A stretch of DNA of 64,000 nt from assembly GCA_013365365.1 (NCBI GenBank), contig JABVXU010000082.1, positions 105,536 to 169,535 of the forward strand. Direction: 5' to 3'. The stretch is from Cruorifilaria tuberocauda. Lineage: Eukaryota; Nematoda; Chromadorea; Rhabditida; Onchocercidae. The position numbers and the translations under genes were made by a program. Position 1 is the stretch's first letter. Each line of letters starts with the position of its first letter. Below are positions 1-21,615 of this stretch, piece by piece. The notes under the pieces are model-generated. The model had not been told where the DNA came from and did no database searches. It saw only the letters and a list, made by a program, of their open reading frames with translations.

Positions 1-419
1 AGGAGATGTTTGAACACCTACCATGTAATGATGGACTTGTTTTTAATGAAGTGTCCGGTGGCTGTGATTACAGAAGCAATGTGCCGGAATGTACTGCTAC
101 TACTGAGAAATCCGTGGAAGGTAGGTTGTAGTCCAATATATTTCTTTGATGTTTGCCATATTTCCTCTGGAAAATCTTAAAAATTTGTCTAAAATAAATT
201 CTTTTCACAGGTGATGACTCCTTGTTAGCAGATGGTTTAAACTGTGAGGGAAAGTTTCATGGTGACCATGTGGCAGATGAGAAAGACTGTTCAGTGTTCT
301 ATCGATGTGTGTGGGGTAAATTGGAAAAACTTTTTTGCCCAGATCATACTGTTTTTAACCCTGCACTCAGTGTGTGTGACTTCCCTAGTGCGGTACCATA
401 TTGTAAAGTTACTATGTGA
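1..419 (+). CDS. Chitin-binding peritrophin-A (CBM14) protein, 3' end only
   Basis: Two exons are visible, 1-120 and 211-419; they join in phase 1 across a 90-bp intron (GTAGGT...TTTCACAG) and end at a TGA (417-419). The first exon holds the end of one Cys-rich domain (CNDGLVFNEVSGGCDY). The second exon holds a complete six-cysteine domain with the peritrophin-A pattern, including DCSVFYRC and HTVFNPALSVCDFP. Such domains bind chitin and occur in nematode eggshell, cuticle and pharyngeal proteins, usually as tandem arrays, so more copies probably lie left of the window. The extracellular role is inferred from the family. The 5' end, signal peptide and total length cannot be seen. An AATAAA lies about 225 bases past the stop. 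Confidence 0.9.
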
Positions 420-1504
420 CATTTATCATTTGCATTTTCTGGGCTATACTACTGTTACTGCAGTACATCGTAAAAGTAATTGATAATACCAATGAATTCT
501 TTCAATTTAAATTTTAAGAGGAAATTGGGAAATAGATTATCTCTCAAGCTCAAGTTGTGTAATACATCGCTTTTGTAATAATTTGTAGTATTGAGTGAAT
601 GCTGTAAATTTTTTATTATTACGATGAGACTTGTTTGATGTTAATAAATTGCTATGAAAGAATTGCTTTAAAGTAAATACTTACCTGCATGTAATATCAT
701 ATTAGAGGAAGTTTGTTTATTATTTAGTAGGATTTCAGTAGAAGTAAAAGAGAATTTTTGTTAATATTATTGTTTCAGGTGGGAAATTCGTCCCACAAAG
801 CAACGAAGACTTTCGAATTGAAGACTTATTATCGTATGTAGATTAGATTATCGAAACTGTTATTATATCTAATCAAGATTTCTTGCGAAAGTATTTTACA
901 TGAATTGGAGAATACAAACAACACAAAAAGCCGAATTGTTAATGTACCAAATTTAGCTAATGCTGTCCCTGAAATTTCTGAAGATCTTTTTCCGTCTTCT
1001 CATTGGAAATTTCACATGTCTTTTCCGATAGATAACAATTCGTTCCGAATAAAGGAGTTTTATAATTTTATTTTCATTTTTTGTGTAATAAATTCACTTA
1101 GCAAACAGTATTCTCAATGCTATTTAAATATCATTCATATCATGCCTCTTTGAATCTTTTTAGCATCTACACGATGCATTCGGATGTGGAAATAATATGT
1201 TGATAAAACGATTCCTAAAAATATTATGTGCTCATGTTTATTCGCATTTACTTATACTAATTTTAATATGAGGACTTCCGTTATGGATTAGGCAAGGAAA
1301 ATTTTAATTCTTCTGTATCAGAAAAGTGATACCTGCAATAAAGCAAGAAGGGATGAAAGAGGCAACTAATAAAAATTATTTAACTGATCTCAATCGCTCC
1401 AAATGTGGCAGGATATCTTTTGATTTCTTTGACATGATGACATTCAAACCTGTCAACAAAGATGAATGAAAGTTGCTTAACAGTATGTCACTGATGGAAT
1501 TATA
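420..1504. other. Intergenic region with one orphan exon-like segment (780-831)
   Basis: This lies between the convergent chitin-binding and START genes. Bases 780-831 look like an exon: they follow TTGTTTCAG, read openly in one frame (contains KFVPQSNEDFRIEDLL), and are followed by GTATGT. No donor of matching phase was found at the end of the chitin-binding gene and no clear next exon, so the segment is left unassigned. A further open plus-strand stretch from about 842 to 1153 shows no recognisable domain. Confidence 0.4.
643..648 (+). promoter_or_regulatory. Candidate poly(A) signal of the chitin-binding gene
   Basis: AATAAA lies 224 bases downstream of the stop codon at 417-419, on the coding strand and in AT-rich sequence. 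It is the first canonical hexamer seen after the stop. Use of the site is inferred. Confidence 0.4.
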
Positions 1505-3124
1505 TCATGCCGCTTCCTCTTTCAGCCTTTCAATTTGTTTCCGGGTATATTCGGCATCTTGCATGATAAGCGTACTCATTGTAGTATCCATAATAATTTT
1601 TGGAATATTTTTTTCTTTAAAATCCACGCACATTACGTAATCCACAATTGTTTTTGCAGAATCTCCGGGACAAACCCGAAAACGTCCACCAGCAAGTATT
1701 ACATGTCCTCTGAAATAAATTGCAAATTACTGGAAATAAATATACACCTGATGTCCAGAAACCGCTACAAGTAATATTGCGACAACCAAATTAAAATTGT
1801 TATAAAAATAGTATATAATTAAAGATTGACCAAAATAAATTTAAAAGAATAGACTTTCAAATTGTGAGGCCATTTTAAACTTCATAATACTTTTTATTAC
1901 AATGATTTTGAAAGTTAAGTATGAAAATTTTAAAAAGTCGTAATCTTAATGTATCTGACCGGATTTTTTGCGGATTACACTCGGCACCCGTAAAATCAAA
2001 GCTTCGTGCCGCTTCAAGAATTTCATCACCAAGACTGCGAAACGTGCGGCACATCAGAAACTCTCGACCTTTAATTTTTGCGATATCTTTCATTGCATAC
2101 TGAAACATTACTATTTGAAGCCAAACAACTCGAAAAAAGAAAAAAGAAAACGAAGTTTGGAAGGAATAACATTATCATAAGTTTTTAAAACATAACAGTT
2201 TCTTTATATAAATCTCATGGAATCATTTCTACTATTCTCTTTAATGTATACGAGAATTTTCAGATGAAAATGGTTGATTCCATTAGCCATCTGTCTAGAA
2301 GACGCCTTTTGGAATTTCTGATCTGAAATCAGTCATGTACTTAAGTGTAAATAGCTTCAAACATTTCCAATGTTTACGTAAACGACATCCGTATTGGATG
2401 CCAATTGAGCAATAATTTTAACACTTGAGATATTTTTATTGTATTTCGCTATTTCGGCAAAGTTTTCCCAATGTTCCGCAAAAGATGGCTGTAGTGGGAA
2501 ATCGAATATAGTCTGTAAAAAAAATTTGAAAAAATAAGAAAATAAACAATGTTGACAATAATTTTATGTTGACTGGTATGAAATAAAACTAGAAATATCT
2601 TCAGAAACATTTGATCAATTATGAAATTTAAAATCTTTTCTCATATAACTTGTTTTTTCTAAAGAAAACCAATTTAAAATTAAATTATTCATATGGTAAA
2701 ATAATCGAAAAATTCTACATTTAAAGTAAGAAATGAAAAGATTGAAAAATGAAAACATACTCTCATAGTGAAAACTTTTCCTATTGCATAATGTTTTGAG
2801 AAAACAATATCATTTTTGTTAGCACTCTTCTGACTCCATCCTTCGCGATTCTCGAAATCAGGCATATTGACCAGTTGCATCATATCTTCCAATGCATCAT
2901 TTGCACGTTGCATTCCTTCCGCGTACTTTAATTTTTGCTTTTTTTTAATATAAAAAAAATTATTTTATAGAATTTTAAATTGCTTAACAATTGTTCAATT
3001 TGTTAAAATTTTTAATGTAATTGAATATGTCATTTCTCATTTAAAAATAATCAAAAGAACTAACTTTATCGATATTTGATTGTTTGGCGTTCGAAAAAGT
3101 TGCAGAATTTATCACTGAAGCCAT
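1505..3124 (-). CDS. START-domain lipid-transfer protein (StAR-related), complete
   Basis: Five exons on the minus strand (3124-3065, 2937-2761, 2512-2378, 2099-1981, 1709-1505) give a 231-aa protein with all phases consistent. The N-terminus is a short soluble lead (MASVINSATFSNAKQSNIDK), then a START fold fills the rest. Family landmarks are KGREFLMCRTFRSLGDEILE around residue 135 and GHVILAGGRFRVCP around residue 165, followed by the closing helix ending KQIERLKEEAA. START domains carry one lipid or sterol in a hydrophobic pocket. No transmembrane segment or targeting sequence is obvious, so a soluble PCTP/StAR-like carrier is inferred; the ligand cannot be told. The start is the first ATG of the open exon. 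It is convergent with the chitin-binding gene and divergent from hpk-1. Confidence 0.92.
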
Positions 3125-6100
3125 CTTAATTTTTCACCTAATTAGAAGGATGTTACTGTTAAAACTATTTTATGAATTAAAAAATGTTGCTTCGTGAAAA
3201 TCCATTATAACAGAAAGGTCAAAATAAGGGTAACGTATAAGTTATACATAGCGAACAAGAAAGTTTAAACCATTTTACAATTGTTTATTCATTGCTTTTA
3301 ATGATAATGAAATGAAGATGAAGTTTTTAGTGGAGAATAACGAATGATTACAAAAGCGTTACTTAAATAATTTGAGGAACGATATTGGGCGGAAGTGATA
3401 AAGAGATATACATTCACTATTGTAACTAGAATCTAATTTGTAATTTCGTCTTATGAATTTATAACATTTTTTTTCCTGAAAAATCGATTGTAACCTGGTG
3501 AAAATTACGGAAAGCAAAGGTATATGGGAAAAACATTTAACTAACAATCAGTCACGCAATTCAATATTTTTTAGCCAATCTAAGCCAAAGTAATCAATTT
3601 TAAAAGTAACGACATTAGTTTATAGCTGATCAAATCTTACAATACCTTGATGAGCGGAAAAATTCTTCATGAATTTCCTTTTTACTTGATTTGAAGAGAA
3701 CAGAGCAAGATTGCGGATTCAATAAATGAATAAAGCTTCGTAATCGAAGTATATACTTTAAGACATTTAAGGAAATAAAACGATGTTAAACAGAGAAAAG
3801 ACCTCTTTTTCAAGTAACTTCAGGGATTTCGATGATAGCGGTGATTTCATTATATCAGCGAGAATTTTTTGTCACCTCTTACCTTTGTTTTTTTTTTTTG
3901 ATAAAAAAAAAAGGAGTATATAAATGGAAAGAAACTCATAGAGAAAACATTAAAAAATTCACGCAAAATTTGTTGATCAAAAACACAAATAATTCAACTG
4001 ATCGAAATATATAAAGTGTGAATAAAAACGAACGAAATAAACGAAAAAACTTCACTTTGAGAAAAAAACAGGTATATGTGAGTTAAATGAAATGGTAGGA
4101 AAAAAAAAGAAAGAAGAATGGGTGAACTATTTAAACTGAATTGATTTATTTTTCTAATTTAAATGGATAGCACAGTAATAAACAGATCTTTCTTTAAAAA
4201 AGCAACTTGTTCAAATGTATTAAAGTAATTTCTATTTCTTCCATCAACAGATTGAATATTACACAGAAGAATGATATTAAATCTGCAGAAAAGGATGTAC
4301 AATTGGTGCGAATAGTTAAATGTTGTACAATTGGGCATTAATTAAAGGTGTAATGAATGATGGTAAGAATGAAAAAAGAGAGTTGGAGCGGAGATCAGGG
4401 GAATAGAAGAGGAGAAAAAAGTGCTGGAGGAATTAAAAGAAAATTTAAAAGTGTAATCTGTTAACCGTTTGGGAACCTTTTAACCCAGCGTTTCATTATT
4501 TCCACAGTTACTAAATGTGATTCGTATTGCTTCATTTTGGTTAACACAATTACGATCGTATGCGATATGAAGAACCGGAAAATGGCCAATGGAGAATTTT
4601 TCGCAAAACATCTCTAATTATTTATCTATCTTGCTTTTAGATTTTCTTTTTGATTCTTTCTTGTTTTGTTCATATTTGTCCTTGTAGCTTTATCCGCTAC
4701 ATATGAAATTACAAATAATTTGGTTTTAACTAAAGAAAACTGAAGAAATGCTAAAATCTGAAACTAAACGTCCAAAAATCGTCTACTAAATGCATTAACT
4801 TTTACAATAAAATAATATATAAAGAAGGAGAAATCAAAATCGGAAAACTCTTTGTGCTGATATTACTAACAAACAGAGATTTTTTAATTCAAAAGTTTCA
4901 TATTTCCACTATTTTTACATGCTAATACATTTTTTTATCAGTTTAATTTTTGGTCTGTAAATTCTATCTCATCTGCAAGAATGATATATGCAAAGGCAAA
5001 TAAAAACTAATAACAATTTTTGTAACCATCAACTAAATCGTATGCTACAACATGTTACAAATTACAAAAAGAAAACGGAGTTAGCAGTATCGGTGAAGAA
5101 TTTTTCCCTTTTAATTTGGAATTCAAAATTATGAACGAAAATCCACTGCAAACAATCGAAATCATACGGTGTACTGCATTACTCTTTGTAATAATATAAA
5201 TGATACATTATGAATTTTTTTAGTTTTATCATTTACTTATTTTTTTATTAACAAATTTTGACAATTTCTGTTAATTTCCGCATATCCACTTCAATGTGTT
5301 TAAAATGAAATAAGTAATGAATGAGATTATTTGTTTTAAATCTAAAAAAAGCTGAGATTTATTTGCATTGTTGGTATGATTATCAAATACTTTTTGCATT
5401 TGCTCCTATTATATTGATATGCTATTCTTTAATTAAGAATTTGAAAATCTCTTAATAAAAACATTAAAATTAATTTATGGTGGCTAGACACTCCCAACGG
5501 TGTTATCACTATTAACCAACTTACCCAATCGTACAAGCATTAAAAGTTTTTAAAGGTTTTAGATCTAATATTTTAAAAGATATCATTTGATTTACTCGTC
5601 TTTATGGATGATTATTTGTACATTTCCCATTTTTCAACCTTTCGATATAATCAAAATTTCAAATTCTTTGTTTTATATTGGAAGCTGAAAACTTGAACAG
5701 ATTGTCTGGTTTTATTTCGAGTATCATTTCCAGAATACTTTCTTAATTAAAGTTTTAACAGAATACAACCTTAACAGTATACACCAGCCGTTCACAAAAA
5801 TTTCTCGAAATAATTAGTATGAGAATGAATTTAAACGAAATAGTTTGTAACATTTGATCCCATCAAAAAATTTCTAAATTCCTTAAATCCATAAATCTCA
5901 TTCTTTCCTTAGAAAAATTAATACTTATGGTGAATCTTTCCCCACTAATTTGATCCTTCTGTCAAGAATAAGCTGTCATAATTGAATCAGTTCATCAACC
6001 AAACCCCGCTCCATTGGATTTGCGAAGGAACAACGGGAAAAAAAGAAAAAAGCAATAAATCATACACGTTGGAAGCCATTTTCACAGAAAGTCATTTTTT

Positions 6101-7690
6101 GTCAATTTTTTTCCATTCAAAAGAGAACAAAACAAATATTTAAACATTATCAAATAAGCCAAACAAAAATGATTTAGGTAGAAGGACAAACAATGGAAAT
6201 GATTTTAGGTTACCATCAGACACTTGATTATATTTCGGTATTCCAAGTTAAAATTAGACTTTTATTAGGAAAGTTATAGGTTGTTCGTAATTTTGGCATC
6301 ATAATAAACTGGAAGAAACAGGAAGAATGTTAACCGAGAAACTTGGTACTTTGAATGGATCAGAAATGATATCTTCATTGGCATTTAAACACAATTTGTT
6401 TTAATCAATGATTAATTAAAGTTTTAAATACTTCATGAGGTTGATTGTCAGAAATTTACGGGGAAGCCGGAAATTTTTATTTCCTTGTGATAATTCCAGT
6501 TCGTGATGCTGTCAAGATTGAAGTTTCCTGTCATAATTATTTACATATGCCTTCTTCAGTTCAGCTGAAACAGTGAAATCTACCAAATTTATCTAAAGCG
6601 CATTTGAAAAAAATATCACAGAGCGAATGTTTTAGAAGAGACAAGAGAAAGTTCCGTTTTACCGAAGCACTGCTATTTCATTTCAAAAGTTTGTTATTAG
6701 TAACTATTAAGCATATTTAGTTATTGTTTTGAAATAAAAAAGGAGAGAAATTGATAAAGATGTAAACCTTTTAATATTATCCCCTATGGGACTAATTTTC
6801 TCCTTTTTTTTGCAACAATATCGGGAGAAAACAATAATGCTCTTTAGAAAAATAATTCACATAACACTTCGATATACCAAACAATACTTCACCATATAAT
6901 ATCAATTGAAAAACATGACATTATGTCAGTTCCATTGTTGAAAAAATGCTAACAAATAGATCTGATTTTCTGGCATTATTCGTGATAGGTGTTAAGAATG
7001 AATTACGGCAGACATGAAAGCACTGGTTGCCTAGTGAAGAATGAATTCTCCTGGTGCTACACCAAGTAAAGCCCTGAATGGCCACATGTGCAGCAGCAGT
7101 AAGTCTAGAAGTGATACTTAAAATAATGTAGGATAAAAAACATCGTGCCGGATAAACCATATTAAGAGAAGTACTGGCATATGCCGGTCAATCCTAGATT
7201 CAAAGGTATTATCCACAGATAGTTGAAACAATTGTACAAGTAGGACGGATTGGCAAACCTGGTTAATGATTTTAATTTTCACGTAGAAAATAAGCTTGAA
7301 TCAGAAACGGACATGATTAGTCGGCGATTTAACCATCTCAACACAATTCAGGAAACTTCTTGAAACTAGCATAATTTCCTACCAGATTAACGGATATTTT
7401 GTTGAGAGCAATATATACTGCACCCGGTATATTCTTTTTAATTAAATATTTTAATTTTGCTGTTCCTAATTTCATACGCATTTCATGTAATAATGTAACT
7501 CTCCAAATGTTTGTCGGGGAATTACAATCGGAGAGCTTATTTGATTCCATAATAAAAAAATCGAATATTTTTGACATTCATTCTCACTTATAAAAGCATT
7601 GATCCGTTACGGAACTGTTATTAAAGATGTCAAATCAACGTTGTTGGGTGTGTCAGAGGTCAGCGCACAAAAGATAGAGCCAGTTATGTT
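3125..7690. other. Divergent intergenic DNA between the START gene and hpk-1
   Basis: About 4.6 kb of AT-rich sequence with homopolymer runs and no supported exon. Minus-strand open frames at 6921-7160 and 7338-7577 were inspected. The second (for example NIPGAVYIALNKISVN) has a protein-like composition, but no splice context, neighbour exons or family match were seen. The left end should hold the START-gene promoter. Confidence 0.5.
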
Positions 7691-8823
7691 CACTTTTATC
7701 GGTTCGTAATTGTTCAATCAACGTTTCTGCCGGTCTGTCCTTCATTTCCACTTCTTTTAAGCTTCCATTTCATTCAATATTTGAAGTTCGGACTTTCTGC
7801 AAAATTTGTAAAAAGAGAGAGGTAGGATGGAAAAGACCGAAATTTTCTGGAGTGAACATTTTTCGAGCAATCAAATCGATCCATCCATTTCGAAATTCCA
7901 ATCGGTCACATTTCCCGCTCCACCTTTTCCGATCGATCCCAGAAACAGTATTGTTTGCTTCTCCGGTTACTCCTTCTGTTGTAAACCTGAGAGGAACCGG
8001 AACAATGGAACACTCCCCCATAGCACCGATCACTTCGAAATGTCGTCTAGCGAATGCCCACGCACGCAGAACATATATACACTTTCTTTCCTTCCTTTCC
8101 TGTCTGCACCTCTCCATAATCGGCAACTTTCGTCAACATTTGAAGCGTCTTTTAATAATGTGTCATCCACATCGATCCACGGCACTGCGGATTATTATTC
8201 AGCGTATCGACTCATAGTGTGTGGTCCTCAGCTGCGTATCGCTGTTGTTAAATGATAGGAACAGGAGAGAGCAGTTATGACGAGAGTGTATTTTGTTGCT
8301 TTGTGAAGACTTGTAGGAAAAGAAGTGAAGAAGATTGGACAACGGCGAGAGCAGAGTGGGTAGGGCAACATGCAGTGGCGATAAAGCAGCGGGAGTGCGA
8401 GGTGCGAGAGGAATCGGTCGTGGTTGACAAAGCTGATAGAGGCTCTAACGTACATTACGTTCTTCGGCTTGACGTCACGTGTGACACGTACGGCAGTGAT
8501 TGAGAAACCTTAATTATTCCCGTGAAATTAATAGGACGACGAGAGCTCGGAAAGTAGACCCTACCCCCGTGGTGGTTAGTGGTGGTAGTTGGTGGTAGTG
8601 ACGCTGATAGTCATCATCGTGTATGTGTGCGTGTGTGTCTGCTCATAACGGCATAATACTGGCAAACCGGCGAGGGAAGACGTCTGTACCTACGCCGTGA
8701 CGGTAAGCCTGTGCGTCAAGCCGTAGCGGTAAACGTGTACGCCTACGCCGTGGCAGAAGCAGTCAAGTCTCTTCCAACGGGACAAGCAATTTTGACGGCA
8801 TTCACGTTGGCGTTTTTCTTGGT
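7691..8823 (+). promoter_or_regulatory. hpk-1: GC-richer island upstream of hpk-1: probable promoter and 5' UTR
   Basis: Base composition changes here from AT-rich to mixed, with many CG dinucleotides, and stays so until the hpk-1 start. Open frames occur on both strands, as expected from fewer stop codons in GC-richer DNA, and none resembles a known protein. The segment includes TGACGTCA overlapping CACGTG (8470-8481), a GGTGGT-rich stretch (about 8568-8600), and a short duplicated motif with possible splice donors (about 8685-8757). A role as promoter and leader is inferred from position and composition. Confidence 0.5.
8470..8481. promoter_or_regulatory. Overlapping CRE (TGACGTCA) and E-box (CACGTG)
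   Basis: TGACGTCACGTG is an 8-bp palindromic bZIP/CREB site at 8470-8477 that shares two bases with a palindromic bHLH E-box at 8476-8481. It lies about 345 bp upstream of the hpk-1 start codon. Binding is inferred from the motif only. Confidence 0.45.
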
Positions 8824-17719
<8,896 letters not shown>

Positions 17720-18060
17720 AGAAATAGACTCCATTTGGAAATAATAAGCCTTCTTCAAATTAGTCTTTAATAGGAAAGCGATTATTTGGATGTTCTATTT
17801 CTTGCAAATAAGTTATTATGATGCGTATATATATATAGAACAGGACTACATTTCACTAATGAATTGCGTTACGATATAAGCTAAATTGTTTTCAAAAAAT
17901 TCATTGTGTTATACAATGTATTTCAATACATTGAGGTGGTTATCTTTAGGTGGCCAAGAACATAAATTTAGTATTAATCAGAGGGCATTTTAAAAGCCGC
18001 AGATGCAGTTCGTTTTATTTTAGAATTATTACATTGTATGTAATCACATCGTTTTTACAG

Positions 18061-18109
18061 CACATCAAATCTCGCTGTTCCTAACATCACAGGATCTAAG
18101 GGTCAGTAA
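18061..18109 (+). CDS. hpk-1: Candidate alternative last exon of hpk-1
   Basis: This segment follows GTTTTTACAG and, joined to the phase-2 end of exon 13 (17453), reads 16 codons to TAA (TSNLAVPNITGSKGQ). The nearer last exon (17683-17719, ending LNTSFPPYYGH) also fits in phase. Either could be used, or both. It is supported only by the splice signal and the open frame. Confidence 0.25.
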
Positions 18110-20307
18110 AGTATATTTCTAACAGCCAAAAACAGCCGTGATTATGATTAGGGAAAGGAAGAGAAAAAGTAGTAAGGGATAAAGGAAGGTTAAATTGTCA
18201 TGAATTGTAGTGCATTTTATTTCCCTCATAATACCATAAGAGGTTTTGAATTTAGAACTTAGAAGTGTCTTTAGGCAAATTTTAAATCCCGATGGAGCTG
18301 AGAGCTACTAAGTTCCTTGTCAACCGGTCCTATTTAATGCTTTACTGACTTAGTATTACCATTATTCATTATTTCTTTGCTCCTATTTTTATTCGACATT
18401 ATTTTCCTTTTTCGTATATTATTTTAACTGTTATTGCTATTTTTATTGTAATGTTGTTTTTATCACTTTCGTTTTCATTTCTGTTACTTTCGCTTTTCCC
18501 AGTGCTCCAGTTATTTAGAAACCAAATCGGATATATTGATGTGTAGTTGAGATTTTCAGTGAACACTCTTCATTATAAATGGATGAATTTAAAAAAGTAG
18601 GTTAAAATATTGCATGTCGTTGACATCATCAACCTAATAAATTTATTTATAGTCAGTCTCTTTTAGGACATTTCTCTCTAATGAGATTTATCTGTATCCC
18701 ATTATTTATTTGCTGATTATTTGACTGTATATCAAGTTCACCATCTTACATCTTCGCTTCATTTTTGTTTTTAACAATCTGATTATTTGTTCGTTCTCAG
18801 ATTTTGCGCTTTTTCTGCTAAACTGTAATTATGGAATGTTGGTAAACGAAGAGTATATGGGAGTTCTGAATTTTTATGGAAAGTACTATATAATGATTAG
18901 TAGTAGCATTCTTTATAGCACATTAACTTAACTTAAATACTTTGTTCCTCGCACTCAGGATTGAAAGGGCCGCTGTTACAAGAGAAAAGTAAGATTGAAA
19001 TGGTGATATCGGTATTTGCGTCGTGACGAGTTAATGATGAATTCTTTTGAAGTGTTCTGTTTCACGGAACCCTCCAGAGAATCTGACTTCCTGGTCATGA
19101 CTACCTGGAATGCTTATTACTTTGTGGATAGTGCTTTTATCTACGTTTTGTTTTATATATGAGACTTTTACTTGCAAAAGTTTTGTTAAAACAGGCTTTC
19201 CGATTTTTTTTTGGCGGAAATTGCTCTGGTGAATTGTACTTGCTCTAACATTTCATTTTAACATGTACAATTTTTCAAGTGGAGGAAAGGAATTCGTTTG
19301 CGTTGCTGTTCGCCAAAATCCGATGTAACTGAAATGTTTAATTTTTTATCTAGAATACGATTTGGTTTTTTACGATGAAGTTACGATTGTGTTTTGCTCA
19401 TTTGTAGACTTAAGGAAATTCCGAGGTATCCGAAGGCTATTTGATAGTTGAACGATTTTTTTTTTGATGTGTATATACAATTCAGTTTTTTTTTTTCTTT
19501 CATAATTTTTCTTGTTGAAACACCTTTTTTCATGTACCTTGATTAGTATACATGGTTTTATTTAATGCTTTCCAACTTTGTAGCCTTTCGTTGGCGGCAA
19601 ATGCGTTATTATGCTTAGGAAACCTCTCGTCATAAAACTGGGTAGAATGTTCTTCATAACACGAAAATCTTACTAATCTTTGAAATCTTATGAGAAAGTG
19701 TATTTCATATGATTTCCTTCCACGTGTTTGGTGCCACTAAGATGTTTCGGCAGCTTAGCTAATTTCGAAAAGCATATTGGCGAAGTGGCATTATACACTA
19801 AGAGGTGTGTTCTGCTGGTGATTCAGAATGTCATTCATACAGTTGCGCTATTTTTCTTTTATGCAGTTGTAATGCAGTATCTATGTATAAAAGCTAAAAT
19901 TTTACTTGAAAGATAACAGACTTACCTTACGAAGCCTAGCGCATCATTAGACTAACACAATTTCTCTATTATTAAAATGGGAGGACTTCTACTTTTCAGT
20001 CTGGTCCATTCTTATTGTTATTCTAATGCTCTTTTAAACTCGATAAATATTATTTTGCTCTAGTGAGGTATATATGTTCTATCCTTCTAACGAAGTATCA
20101 ATCCTGCTGTGTGAGAACCTGTCAGAAACAGCACTGGTAAAAGTTTTATTTCCAAACAACTGTAATAAAACAGACAAAAAAGGACGGAAATGAAACAGAG
20201 GCGCGAATAAATGGATAAAAATGCTTCCAAACAGTTCACTGGAATGAAAGAACACCAACAAAAGATGAGAAATCGGGAGGGGGATAAAGCGACACACGTT
20301 GAGAGAA

Positions 20308-20360
20308 CTTAAGCAAACTATAGCTGCTGCACGTGGAATTCAGCAGCTAGCTTGTTTAAG
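20308..20360. repeat. Inverted repeat, about 20-bp stem with 11-nt loop
   Basis: The inner stem is a perfect 9-bp pair (TAGCTGCTG at 20320-20328 with CAGCAGCTA at 20341-20349). It extends outward, with a few mismatches and a one-base bulge, to CTTAAG against CTTAAA once the right arm is reverse-complemented. The size suits a small RNA hairpin, but expression is unknown. Confidence 0.55.
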
Positions 20361-20390
20361 CACACCAAAGTTTATATGGAGCTTACCGGG

Positions 20391-20456
20391 CATTATGACA
20401 TAGCGTTGGTGCGAACCAACTTTAGCTAGACATCGCAACCATTATGATATCACGTT
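20391..20456. repeat. Short direct repeat flanking a perfect mini-hairpin
   Basis: CATTATGACATAGCGTT (20391-20407) recurs as CATTATGATATCACGTT (20440-20456), three mismatches in 17. Partly overlapping the first copy is GTTGGT-GCGA-ACCAAC (20405-20420), a perfect 6-bp stem with a GNRA-type tetraloop. The function is unknown. Confidence 0.5.
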
Positions 20457-21615
20457 AATAGGACTGTCATCACTACTGCTGTACATTTTTATAAATCATA
20501 AAAGTCACCTTAAAAATGTAATAAAAGAAATAAAACACATCCAGCTGCCAGATAGCAGTGTGTGTGAGAAATCCCTATATTGAAATAGAAGTATAACGTT
20601 AAAACTTGTCGAGAACCGGTCGATTGAACAAGCCGAGAATCAATCTTCTTCCATAGATACTTCATTAAAAAAACCTTAAAAAAGAAGGAAAAATAAGATG
20701 ATGTAAATATTAAATACAAAGAAGTTAAATATCCTTTTCAACTTGCAAACATATAATAGATAGAAATCAGCTGAATTCGATATATAGGGAGTTTTAACTC
20801 CTGAAAGCAAAAAATAAACCAACATAATAATGACCAGAATTGAAATAAAAATGCATGAAAACAAGAAACCGGAAATGAGAGCTAAATATAAATCACAAAA
20901 AAAGGAAGGAAAAAGAAAAAGAAAAACCTTAACAAAAGTTAGAACAAAAAGAACACAGCATTAATATATCACAGAAATTAGTGTTAAATTATCCCACTGG
21001 AGTCATTATCACCTTTCATCAACTACTAATACAGCACTACTGAAAGAATTAACCAATGAATTAAACTTCACGAGAAATATTTTGATTATGTTTAACATTT
21101 GTAAAAAAACGACTAAACTATCTGAGCCCTACAGGATTTAAACACAGGAATAAATTTGTATAAAAAAACAAATTTGTATTAAAAAATGATATATACAAAT
21201 TTGATTTACTTAAGACGACTTGTAGGGACCCACACTTTAATGTTTTATATTTCTATAAAATTATCAGGTTATTTAATAGAATTCTCAAGTTGAGAATATA
21301 TCTCTCATTATAAAGAGGACTACCAAACTTGCTACTGTATTCAGATAATGTAATCTCGAATCATAACTCCCATCATTAATTAATTCATTCTTTATCTCAT
21401 TTATCCATAGTTTGGGAGGAGAAAACAGATAAAATCTCCGAAAAAGAGACGTCATAAAAATTGCATTTTATGAAGTTCTCGTAACAGTAAAAGCATGAAT
21501 CAAATTTGAAACTTAGCCAAGCTAGTACGCGATCTCTGTTATAATAGTACTGCCCGCACAAACATCAACCTCTCCTACTCCCAGAACTATTTTGTTTGTT
21601 TGAAAACTTCACCCC

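Larger units (their letters stand above)
17720..21615. other. Gap between convergent hpk-1 and taf-12
   Basis: About 3.9 kb that should hold both 3' UTRs. Apart from the possible extra hpk-1 exon at 18061, no coding exon was supported; the open frame at 19728-19916 has no recognisable domain. Two structured spots are listed separately (20308-20360 and 20391-20456). A local cluster of AAATTTG-containing repeats lies at about 21150-21205. Confidence 0.5.

Noticed and set aside
7770..8255. Overlapping open frames of 118-142 codons on both strands
   Set aside because: They coincide with a GC-richer island where stops are rare; no domain, no splice-linked partner exons.
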